In this document: positions 55,058 to 64,000 of the stretch, piece by piece | Numbering within the stretch: position 1 is the stretch's first letter | Layout of the letters: each line of letters begins with the position of its first letter | DNA from: Dactylellina haptotyla | Lineage: Eukaryota; Ascomycota; Orbiliomycetes; Orbiliales; Orbiliaceae | DNA length: 64,000 nt | Reading direction: 5' to 3' | Assembly: GCA_031310005.1 (NCBI GenBank) | Contig: CM062388.1 | Coordinates: 1 to 64,000 of the forward strand | Program-made: the position numbers and the translations under genes | The notes under the pieces: generated by a model | Seen by the model: the letters and a program-made list of their open reading frames with translations, nothing else | What the model was told of the DNA's origin: nothing | The model's database searches: none

Positions 55058-55739
55058 GGGAGCTAGCGCAGGTCGAGAAATGTGGAATGTTACGATTTAA
55101 CGAATATTTATAGATAAGGCTATGACGTTACGCTGCAGATGCCGAGCTCGTGATTCTGATTGATATATGCTCCAATACCTAACGAGTAACGTTGAATTGC
55201 CAGAATATACATTGTTTATACCAAGTAGAATTAGTTATTTGAACACTCGTGAGAAATATTATATTCGAATTAGTCGCCAAAAGGGTAGTCGGCTAATCTA
55301 ATTGGACGGCGGGAGGGGGTGTGGTCTCGTGCCTGGCGAGCGGCCGCCGGAAATCGTCAAGAAGGTCGTTGGACGCCAGCCGGTTTGAGGGCGGGCCGGG
55401 GTAGACCTGCCAATCCAGTACGTCTTACGGCAGCCGTGCATGCACCAGATCACAAGCTCCACCGACATCGAAGAATATCACTTGTACTGGGACGTCTGGA
55501 GTTTGGGGTTTGGCCTGGCATCGGCTCGGTTGTGGGGTCGACTGCCCGCCCAATGGCGGCCGCAGCACCAAAAGGCGATGGCTGGGGTAATCCCAGCCGG
55601 GCCTCCCTCCACCGCCCTGACATCGAACTGGAGAGACTCTTGTACCTGTACCCTCCACTTATCTCCATCGTATCTTCTCCAACCTCACCATCGCACACTT
55701 CTATTCCCTAAAATCTGGACAGTATCGACCTGAAGAACA
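55058..55739. other. Intergenic, M18 gene promoter
   Basis: This 682-base stretch is AT-rich near the dehydrogenase 3' end and GC-rich toward the M18 aminopeptidase. Open frames in the GC-rich half are numerous on both strands but lack start context and protein-like composition. Confidence 0.45.
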
Positions 55740-57731
55740 ATGAAGGACGTTAACAACGGCAGCATGAGGCTCACGGGCGGCCGCCAGTACCGTCTCAACC
55801 TCTTCCAAGCCTCCTCCTTCCAGCACGCCGACTCCAACGAGATGCGCTGCTCGACCTGCTCCCGCTACATCTCCTCTTCCAATGCCTCGTCCTACGCAGA
55901 GTGCACTTTCTGCACCTCAAACTACTCCGGCATTCCCCCATCGCACTCCTCGATCACCATCCAGTCCGCTACTCCCCCTATCGTCCCTGAGCCGCCGCAG
56001 TTTGTCACCGCAGTCCCCTCCTCTCCTGCGAAACCAGCCACCGCTTCCGATATCAAGCCGGAGGACTACACCAACCCCTTCCTGGAGTTCATGACCGACA
56101 ACCCGACTGTCTTCCACGTTGTCGACGCCTTCGGAACTCGTTTGAAGGCTAACGGGTTCGTCGAGTTGAGCGAACGGGAAGACTGGACGGCCAAGGTCAA
56201 GGCCGGTGGAAAATACTTCTCCACCAGAAATGGGAGCAGTTTGATGGCCTTCGTGGTGGGTAAGGGTTACAAAGCTGGTAACGGTATTGCCATGTGTGCC
56301 GGCCACATCGATGCTCTTACCACCAGACGTAAGTTGACTCTGACAAAACCCTCGCAATTGAAGGACGGTTTCTAATTACTAGGGCGAATCACAGTGAAGC
56401 CAGTATCGACAAAGTCGAACAGAGAGGGATACGTCCAGCTCGGTGTCGCCCCTTACGCCGGAGCCCTGAACAATACCTGGTGGGACCGGGACCTCGGTGT
56501 TGCCGGCAGGGTTATGGTCCGCGACCTGGACACCAACAAGACCACCAGCCAGCTCGTGAAGCTGGAATGGCCGATCGCTAAAATCCCTACCTTGGCACCA
56601 CATTTCGGTACCCCTTCGCTCGGTCCGTTCAATAAAGAAACGCAGATGGTGCCGATTATCGGTCTTGAGGGGGCCGCTAGGAAGTTCACGACCGACGCGG
56701 CGAGCCTTGAAGTTAATAAAGATGCTATTCTGGCTCCTAAGCCGGAGTCGTTTGCTTCCACGCAACCACCTAGACTCGTCGAACTCGTGGCGAAGAGGCT
56801 GTCGATTAAAGATGCCAGCACCATCGTGGACTGGGAGCTGGAATTGTTTGATACCCAGCCCGCAGCTCTTATCGGTCTCGACCAGGAACTGCTGTCAGCC
56901 TGCCGTATCGATGATAAGATTTGTTCCTGGGCTGCGCTCGAAGGGTTGATATATGCCGCCGATGCCGTCGCGGAGGGAAGCACTGTGGCGTTGGGTGGCT
57001 TCTTCGACGACGAGGAAATCGGCAGTAAATTGCGTCAGGGCGCTGCAGGAAACTACATGCCCGTGACTGTGGAGAGGATCGTTGAGTGTTTCGGGAATGC
57101 TGGCAGGAATACGATGGGCGTGACGTATGCCAACAGCTTCTTGCTCAGTGCCGATGTCACCCACGCCGTCAACCCTAATGTAAGTATTCTCCAGTTCTCT
57201 TAGCATAAAAAGCTATTTTGACGGTGCTGACAATTGTTTAGTTCGACTACGTCTACTTGGAGCATCACAAGCCCCATCTCAACGTCGGTCTCGCCATCGC
57301 GGCAGACAGCAACGGCCACATGACCACAGAGTTAGTTTCTCTTCTTTGAAATCATGGAAAACTAAATTTGACTAACATTGATTACAATAGTGCCGTGTCA
57401 ACATCTATTCTCAAGTCCGTCGCTGCCAAGTCGGACTGCAAGTTGCAAATGTTCCAAATTAGGAACGACTCGCGCTCCGGTGGTACCGTTGGGCCAATGC
57501 TTTCGGCTGCCATGGGTGTTCGAGCCATCGATGCGGTAAGTTTATTCTATCAGGATACCAATTCTTCTGGAAGAGTACTAATGTGATAAAAATATGTAGG
57601 GTATCGCCCAGCTTTCGATGCACTCAATCCGTGCCACCGTGGGCAATTTGGATCCCGGTCTCGGTGTCAAGATTTTTGCAGGATATTTCGAACATTACGA
57701 AGCTGTTGACGCAGAGTTCTCCAGCACTTGA
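55740..57731 (+). CDS. M18-family aminopeptidase with N-terminal CxxC/CxxC module
   Basis: This belongs to the zinc aminopeptidases of the aspartyl aminopeptidase / aminopeptidase I family (vacuolar Lap4 and Ape4 relatives). Exons are 55740-56328, 56395-57179, 57242-57330, 57391-57535 and 57600-57731, giving 579 residues, phase-consistent throughout. M18 motifs are GHIDALTTRLKP (first metal His and Asp), GYVQLGVAPYAGALNNTWWDRDL, GFFDDEEIGS (catalytic and metal Glu), SADVTHAVNPN and the last block ending QLSMHSIR. Unusually, residues 37-58 hold CSTC and CTFC separated by 14 residues, a zinc-ribbon-like element, and then a Ser/Pro linker before the catalytic domain at about residue 105. The extension makes the protein longer than typical Ape4 (about 490 residues). 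Cytosolic or vacuolar peptide turnover is inferred. Confidence 0.92.
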
Positions 57732-58198
57732 ATGATGACTTGAAGGATACCTTAGCTTTGGAGAATATAGGTTGATGGGAAATTGCATGTTGAATAGCTA
57801 CACTGGAGGAGTCGGTGGGAGAATCAGATACCCTTAGATGGACATGTGCATTCGGTCTTTTTGCTTGGTTTCCTATTATCATTACCGTACAATAGCTTGC
57901 TCGTATAACAAATTTAATTCGGGTTTTTATATTCCGTCTGGCACCTGCAGCTAAATCAACGTCTGGCAACGAGACTATTTCTGGCAGAAGATCCTTCCGG
58001 CCCAACTCGGTGCGTTGCCTAATTGGGACGTGGGGCGGTTCAATTGATATCAAATTGTCGTGCAGTGCAGGCCTCATCATCCCACTTCATCTTCAATCAA
58101 CCAACCATAAAGCTCCATCGCGACGACACAAACGTGCGAGATCGCGTCGACGTTGCGGCCCACATTGATGCGGCGGCCTTCACTTGTATCCGGCGATA
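57732..58198. other. Intergenic, no gene seen
   Basis: These 467 bases hold the M18 3' UTR and the promoter of the next gene. An antisense frame at 57667-58080 overlaps the M18 coding end and looks like a shadow. Confidence 0.4.
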
Positions 58199-60410
58199 AT
58201 GCGAGAGCCTAGCAAATTCTGCCGTTTGGTATCGCCCCGCAGCCAAGTCTTCCGCCATCGGCATCCCACAAGTATCAACATCCACCTCTCCCGCACCGTG
58301 CACATCCGTGCTGGCAACTTGGGAACCAAACCCTCCACGGAAACCGACTTCCAACCACCTCCACCTCCGCCCCCTTCCTCGACGGCTATCCGAGCTAGCA
58401 TTCTCGAACGGTCAGCAAATCACCAGAGGCTGTTCAAGCTCTTGAAAAGCCTCAAGGAGAAGACCCACTTCGATGGCTACACAACCTACTTCAACGCTCC
58501 CCGTCTGGAGCAAGCCCTCTGCGACCTCGCAAGCGAGGACCCGCCGTTTAAAATAGCGAGTTGGTCTGCCCTATCACTATACCGCCAGTCTTCGGCCGCC
58601 CGAACTACAGAGTGTTGCTAAAGATATATTTTCTCCGCTCTTGCGTTATATCTTCGATATGATCAGTTCTGAGTACGCGCTCCGTCAGTCACGCGATAAG
58701 GGCGCAGTTGTGCATGATGATTACGCCTGAGGATATTTTGGACGGCGATAAAAGATCTTCCTCGTACATGCTTGCTGAACTTGTGAAGGATGAGAAGTTG
58801 AAGGGTGCTCCGGGACATTTGATTGTGTGCGTTCTACCAAGCCCATTCTTACTGGTCATTTCAATCGCTAACCTACTGGAATAAACAGAAACTCGGATGG
58901 CGTCCAATTCGCGGGCTCGAGCACCGGCCGCGGCGGCGCATTCGTCTCACATTTGCCAATCGATACCAAGTCTCTCTACCCACTCGGACTATTCGCCACA
59001 GCCCTGTCGCCGGTTGAAGACCAAGTGAACCCGCTAGTACCCACTATCGAAACCGGCGAACAAACCGTGTATTTTCCAGTCCACCGGACATTCATAGTCC
59101 ACCACCGCTCCAAGATTCCCGCCAACCATGCCGACTTAGTAACCGGATTCGACAAGTCGCTGGTGCACCACGTCTTTGAGTGCTCCGTGGAAGATATCCT
59201 AAAAGCGGCGCCGAACAACGATGGCAGCGAGCTCCGTATATGCACTAACATCGCGCGGGCTGCCTTGGATGAAATTGGGAAACCAGGGTTTGATCGTACA
59301 AAGATCGATAAGATGTGGAAGGATTCCAGAGTAGCAGATATTAAGGCTTTACTCTTGAAAACCATTGAGAGAAAACCAACGGGGACAAATCAATTACCGC
59401 ATCATGTTCGGGACTCCATCGCCACGGTTCTCGCCACAGAGCTACCGAAGAACCTCCCGAGTCTTGCCACTTTGGTAAACTCGCACCTGGAAGGCGGGAA
59501 CATCACAGAAGCCGTGAACAGTCTTGTTTCCAAGGGCAGAAAAGAGCTCTCGAACTTGGAGAGAAACTTTTTCCCACCTCAAAGCGAAAATCCGTTCACA
59601 GTGGTCGGCGACATGATGCGCACCCTGAATCAAATGGTGAAGTACTCTCTCGCACATACTGAGAAAAGCGCGAAAGCTCTCTACGCCAAGATCAGCAAGC
59701 AAAGCCCACAAAGCCCACAGTATTTCCCTAGCACGGTCGAAACCATTGATGGCCGTATCATGCCTCTCTCTGGCTCTATGCCATCTGAAGCCAACCCAAC
59801 CAGATCAAATAATATGCCCATCTCTAATACAGAAGAATACATGCTCGAACTTGGCGCCCTCCCGCGAAAGGAGATCGAATTCAGCGAGCTATACGGAGAG
59901 AAACATTCAACAACGCACCTCCCTTTTTTTTCTGATAGTGGCCTGCCAAACTTCTTCCCGAACATGAGATTGCGCTTACAGGCGCTAACTACATTGGCGG
60001 ACGAGGGCTTACGGAAAGCGAGACTAGGATATCTAGGAACTCTCTTCACCAGCGCGGCTTCGGCCGGGTTGTTGGCGGCTTGCGGGACCGATCCGGTGGT
60101 TTGTCTGGCATTGTTCGGAGCGATGGCATGGTATAGTCGGCGGCGGTTCAACCGCACCTTTGATGAGATTTGGAAGGGATTCAATGCCGCTAGATATAGT
60201 ATCGGAGATGAGACCTTGAGTCAAACGAGACATTACTTAATAGAGTATGCAGAGAGAGAACCAGAGGATGTATATTTGTACAATGAGAAGGAGGAAGAGC
60301 TGGAGGAAGCTAAGAAGGAGCTGGCGGAAGCGAGGAAGCTACTGTTAGAGATGGCGCCGACATTGGAGGACAAGTTTCCGATGTGGTCAAAGGGGACGCC
60401 GGCAGTGTAG
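58199..60410 (+). CDS. Mitochondrial membrane protein (possibly Mmc1-like), frame problems near 5' end
   Basis: The protein opens at 58199 with a basic, acid-poor presequence (MREPSKFCRLVSPRSQVFRH), a poly-Pro tract and ERSANHQRLFKLLKSL. The last exon, from 58889, encodes about 500 residues including VQFAGSSTGRGGAFV. Two adjacent hydrophobic segments lie near the end (LGTLFTSAASAGLLAACG, VVCLALFGAMAWY), followed by a coiled coil (EKEEELEEAKKELAEA). The intron 58827-58888 (GTGCGT to ACAG) is clear. Between 58560 and 58720 the protein-like reading (IFGRPNYRVLL, KDIFSPLLRYIFD, MMITPEDIL) runs through three frames. A 29-nt GT-AG interval at 58560-58588 explains one switch; the others need single-base indels, so sequence errors or early decay are possible. 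Assignment to the fungal Mmc1 inner-membrane family is from memory of its layout and is tentative. Confidence 0.6.
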
Positions 60411-60700
60411 AATCACTAGGGCTCGACAGTAGCGAAGGAGGAGAAAGCAAAGCATTGAATAAGCTTGCTTGTAAGCAGTTATAAATAATACCATTTACTT
60501 AATCTAATAAGAAATTTGAGGTCCTGCGAGGGTAACGATAGCAGTCTATAAGCTCACGAGCGATCGCAATAAACCAGTTGACCTGCTCCAAATACACCGA
60601 CGCTGCAAATTAAACTGAGAACAAAGCATAGTTATATACAGCTCACCGCCACCTGTCGCTGGCACGGCGACGGACTTTAGGCAAATTATGGATATGTATA

Positions 60701-61278
60701 TCAAAGTCCGACCGTTTTCCGAGCACAGTTCCTCACAATCTTCTCGTATCGCTCCCGGTTCTCCCTGAACATCTTGCTCGCGTCGACGTTCGCTCCGCTC
60801 TCGTCGTTCGGCTCGGCGAGCATGCTCATAACGCTCAACAGCACCTTCTCGACGGACTGTATCGGGGACCAGCGCTCACTAGCGTGCTCGTACATGTTCG
60901 GGTCGTCGCCTGGAGGATGCAGGATGGAGATGCAGACGGTACCGTCCGGGTAGACGTTCGGGTGGAGGATGTCGCATGTGAATTTTAGGGTTGGCGGGGA
61001 GAGTGGGTAGTCCTTATATACACATCAGCGATGTTTCCGCTCCTATTATTCTATCATTCATACTCATGGAGGAAGGGAAGACATACATCGGTAAATGTCA
61101 AGGTGGCGCTGAACATGCCGCCTTCGAAGGGAGTGTCGGGTGGGCCGGCGATGAGGCACTCCCAGACCATCCAGTCTTCTTCGGAGATGGGACCGGCGTA
61201 GATGCCTTCGGTCTCATTGTTTATGAGCTCGCGATATTCCCCGAGAAGGCGGCGGAGGGTTCGTGCTTTGGCCGCCAT
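60701..61278 (-). CDS. UBC7: Ubiquitin-conjugating enzyme E2 Ubc7
   Basis: Ubc7 is the E2 of ER-associated degradation, working with Cue1 and the E3s Hrd1 and Doa10. Exons are 61087-61278 and 60701-61012 with a 74-nt intron (GTATGT to ATAAG), giving 167 residues, the normal length. The start at 61278 yields [20 protein letters not shown]; the frame upstream is not protein-like. The core reads [20 protein letters not shown], then [14 protein letters not shown], and catalytic Cys near residue 91 in [10 protein letters not shown]. The acidic-loop insertion [18 protein letters not shown] is specific to the Ubc7/UBE2G group. It is divergent from the hydrolase gene at 61510. Confidence 0.96.
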
Positions 61279-61509
61279 CGCGAGGGTGATGTGGTGGGAT
61301 TTTTGGGAGAGCTTGGCTGGGCAGGAACGTGTTGGATGGATGCAGCTGCTTACATAACCTCGCTTCAACCTTGGCTGCTTATAACGCTAGCTTTGATAGA
61401 GGGCTCACGATGGAAATACCACAACCGGACTTCAATATATTCGCTCGTCGGAGGACATCTCAGTAACATATACGACAAGGGTCGATACTACTAGTACACA
61501 GCTACAAAA
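61279..61509. promoter_or_regulatory. Short bidirectional promoter UBC7/hydrolase
   Basis: Only 231 bases separate the two start codons, so both genes probably share regulatory DNA. ATATATTC at about 61434-61441 is a weak TATA-like element for the plus-strand gene. Confidence 0.4.
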
Positions 61510-62323
61510 ATGCCGGGAAAAGCTCCAACATCTTCAACTCTCCCCAAATCGATAACATGCACTATCGTACCCTCTCCCAAGGGCGACCCAGCTAACGTCT
61601 TACTCCTCCTCCACTCCATCGGTGACACCCAAGCGGGCTTCGCCAACCTCGCTAAGAGCCTATCTCTCCCAGAGACAGCTTGTATATCTCTTTGTGCGCC
61701 CAAAAACCTCCCGTTCGGCCTGCAGGGCTACCAGTGGGGCGAAGATGTCGTCTTCCACGGCCAGGATTTAAGCATCGACGTCAAGTTCGCACAAGCTGGA
61801 TTCAAAACTCTGAAAACGACAATAGAAACACTCTTGAGCGAAGGATGGAAGAGTAGAGAAATCTTTTTTTTCGGGTGGGGACAGGGTGCGATTTGTGTGT
61901 TTGATTATCTATGCCGGGAAGGGGCGGAGGCAGTTGGGATGACGAGCGAGTTTGGAGGGTTTGTGAGTATTGGGGGTATTGTGGGGTCGGAAGTGAAAAC
62001 GGTAGTTACGGATGACGCGAAGAAGAGCACTACGCCGGTATTAATTTGTGGCGGTAAGAATGGGCTGGTGACAGGTAAGGCAGAGGAGAGGGCCAAGAGC
62101 TTGTTCAAGGATGTGAAAGTCGTCAAGTGGGATCGGGAGGGCGATGGGATGATGAATGATGCGAAAGAAGCAATGCCCGTGATGCAGTAAGTTTATATCT
62201 TTCAAAACTATCCCTGGTATTATAGGGTATGAATTGGCTGATATCGTGCTTTTTAGGTTCTTTTCTCGAAGATTGTTGAGTCGAACGGGAATACCCGAAG
62301 GATTCCACGAACTTCAAGGTTAA
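61510..62323 (+). CDS. Alpha/beta-hydrolase family protein lacking the nucleophile Ser
   Basis: This is a carboxylesterase/phospholipase-like fold resembling fission yeast SPAC9G1.08c. Exons are 61510-62186 and 62257-62323 (70-nt intron, GTAAGT to TTTAG), giving 247 residues. LLLLHSIGDTQAGFANLAKS is the oxyanion-region block. FQAGFKTL-type helices precede the elbow FFGWGQGAI (about 61868-61894), where Ser of GxSxG is replaced by Gly. VLICGGKNGLV carries the position of the acidic residue as Asn. The C-terminus MPVMQFFSRRLLSRTGI matches the family's last helix. I recall that fission yeast members also read GFGQGG at the elbow, so loss of Ser looks inherited rather than recent. Function is unknown; ordinary esterase activity is unlikely. 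Confidence 0.82.
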
Positions 62324-63310
62324 GACCATCTTTCAAGGATGTCGCACTCTCCCGTATTTGATACAGGGCATATGCATGCATTTTGCTAGGACCGAGGTTT
62401 CAATACGGACTCATCCTACGGATCTGAGCTTCCTGAAAGCCAGGAACTACGCTCGAATCTTTCCCATGGTTCAAGAATCTCTCTACCAAGTCATGTCGTG
62501 ATTTCGAACATTTCAGTTCACCAAACCCCCACCGTTTTGATATCTCAACTTCCCCCAAAAGGTGCTCCGATTGTTCTTTTCATAGGATACAAACAAAAGA
62601 ATGGTGCCAATTTAGCCAAGCGCACGCCAACTTACATCGGAGCCAGCGGTGCGATAACCCGCTTCGAATCGCTTCGGAAAACTCGGCAGGCTGCTTATCC
62701 GCAAGACGCCATCGCCACGGGATCGTAAAAGTCAAATCTAATGGACTTCGTGCCCTATAGGCTATGAAGTGAATACATGCCTGCTGATGCAATGCAACAA
62801 AACGCTGGGTTATAAATTCTCTCAAACACGAGAAAATGGACACCGCCACGGCTCTGCCTAGACTCATATTGCCATTGCATCGCTTGATTCGTAAGATATT
62901 ATTGTGCTGAAGAGAATATACATACTTCCATTCCAAGACACGTAATACGGCCTTCCACGCGCCAATGCGGAGAAGGAGTGTATCTTTCGCCACTATCAGA
63001 GGGCTAAGAGTTAGTGGTTGTCGGAATCATGCACCGTCGGATAAATCTTGCTCCCCTGCATGGACCGGGATGTTATACCTGGAACTTCGTCCGTACCTGA
63101 ATATCAATTCCACAGTCTTCATTGTCAAATTTCCAGAAGCAGCATTGCGTTTCATCAATATTACCTGATAAGAAGTGATATATATCTTCCAAGATATCCC
63201 TTCGGTCCTGCAAGGAGATAGCAGCCGAGGTTGAACTCTTTTTCTCATCATTCGGAGCGAATTGTGGTATTTTTCGGTGAGACAACACAGGTACTCATCA
63301 CGACAATTGC
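62324..63310. other. Intergenic, 987 bases, GH74 upstream region
   Basis: No frame is convincing. The region should contain the xyloglucanase promoter. I see no strong TATA box. No repeat or RNA gene is recognised. Confidence 0.45.
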
Positions 63311-63959
63311 ATGATGAAGAAAGTCGCGGCTGTGGGCATTGCCCTTGCAGCGCTCTCTGGTATTCACGCCAGTCCGGTAAACTACACCCAGCAGTACACA
63401 TGGAAGAATGTTAGGACCGGTGCTAGCGGTGGTACGTATCCGACAATATTATTACTCTTACCGCCAAATGAAAAGTGTAATTAAGTGATCTCAAATATAG
63501 GTTTCGTCGACGGTATCGTGTTCAGCACAAAACAAAAGGGAGTCGCATACGCCCGAACAGATATTGGAGGCCTCTACCGCTTAAATGCCGACGACTCATG
63601 GACGCCCCTTCAAGACTATGTCAACACCACGCTGTGGAATGAGCACGGCGTTGATGCCCTTGCTCTGGACCCCAATGACGCAGCTAGAGTCTACATCGCC
63701 GCTGGTCTTTACACCAACTCCTGGGACCCTTATAACGGCAAGATCCTGTCATCTACCGATTACGGCAAGACATGGAGCCGAGCATATTTCCCATTCAAGT
63801 TTGGCGGAAACATGGCCGGTCGACAGATGGGTGAGAGGCTCGCTGTGGACCCTAACAAGGGTAGCATCTTGTACTTTGGTGCACGAAGCGGAAACGGCCT
63901 GTGGAAGAGTTCAGATTACGGAAAGACATGGGCGAAGGTTACCAGCTACACTGCTGTGG
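63311..63959 (+). CDS. Secreted xyloglucanase (GH74), 5' part, runs off window
   Basis: It is predicted to cut xyloglucan backbones in plant cell walls. The first exon, 63311-63431, encodes a signal peptide (MMKKVAAVGIALAALSGIHA). The second, 63501-63959, ends at a GTGAGT donor, and the rest lies beyond the window. The seven-bladed propeller signature is obvious: YTWKNVRTGASGGFVDGIVF, KGVAYARTDIGGLYRL, NEHGVDALALDPND, the Asp-box-like STDYGKTWSRAYFPFKFGGN and GRQMGERLAVDPN, and SSDYGKTWAKVTSY. The general-acid and base Asp positions are probably those in ARTDIGG and the later, unseen blade. Domain order matches GH74 enzymes. Whether it has a CBM1 cannot be seen here. Confidence 0.93.
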
Positions 63960-64000
63960 GTGAGTAGACGAACATATATTTGTGCACAAATTCATTCGAA

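Noticed and set aside
57667-58080. Antisense 137-codon frame at the end of the M18 gene
   Set aside because: It overlaps the last M18 exon and its 3' UTR; composition indicates a shadow.

Overview
The window is nuclear DNA of a filamentous ascomycete (Pezizomycotina). The genes carry short introns of about 50-70 nt with GTAAGT-like donors, CTAAC/CTGAC branch points and YAG acceptors. They are packed on both strands. The gene set (CBM1-tailed pectin methylesterase, GH74 xyloglucanase, S53 and M6 secreted peptidases, LCL2, bL27m, a QDE-1/SAD-1-type RdRP) fits a plant-litter-associated or otherwise secretory ascomycete. I cannot name the genus. I see no rRNA, tRNA, CRISPR array or intact transposon.

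Layout. 0-4 kb: an orphan secreted protein and a secreted M6-like metallopeptidase. 4-11 kb: housekeeping genes, namely SWA2/auxilin, a WW-domain protein divergent from NOP10, and NOB1 convergent on NOP10; the last two belong to ribosome biogenesis. 11-15.3 kb: a gene desert ending in an ambiguous multi-frame-open stretch, then a charged Ser/Arg-rich protein of unknown function. 16.8-20.7 kb: bL27m, LCL2 and SEN2. 21.6-26.2 kb: two tandem, diverged GEN1/XPG-type nuclease paralogs whose metal-binding acidic residues are largely replaced; this is the most unusual locus in the window. 27-32 kb: an S53 peptidase with two probable GC-AG introns and a single-pass cell-surface protein. 32-40 kb: an acyl-protein-thioesterase-like pseudoenzyme, then TRM61 and cysteinyl-tRNA synthetase as a divergent pair, then ICln/Lot5. 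40-44.7 kb: gene-poor and AT-rich, with a small secreted protein and a decayed glutathione S-transferase. 44.7-46.2 kb: pectinesterase-CBM1. 47-52 kb: a five-intron host RNA-dependent RNA polymerase of the RNA-silencing type. 54-64 kb: a short-chain dehydrogenase, an M18 aminopeptidase with an N-terminal CxxC/CxxC module, a mitochondrial-membrane-type protein with frame discontinuities, UBC7, a Ser-less alpha/beta hydrolase, and the 5' end of a GH74 xyloglucanase running off the window.

How the genes relate. Several neighbours share promoters (WW/NOP10, bL27m/LCL2, TRM61/CysRS, UBC7/hydrolase), but there is no metabolic cluster. tRNA and ribosome maturation genes (NOP10, NOB1, SEN2, TRM61, CRS1, bL27m) are over-represented. 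Secreted depolymerases sit next to the gene-poor stretches. All exon boundaries were inferred by eye from splice consensus and reading-frame continuity. Family names rest on recognised motifs, not on a database search.
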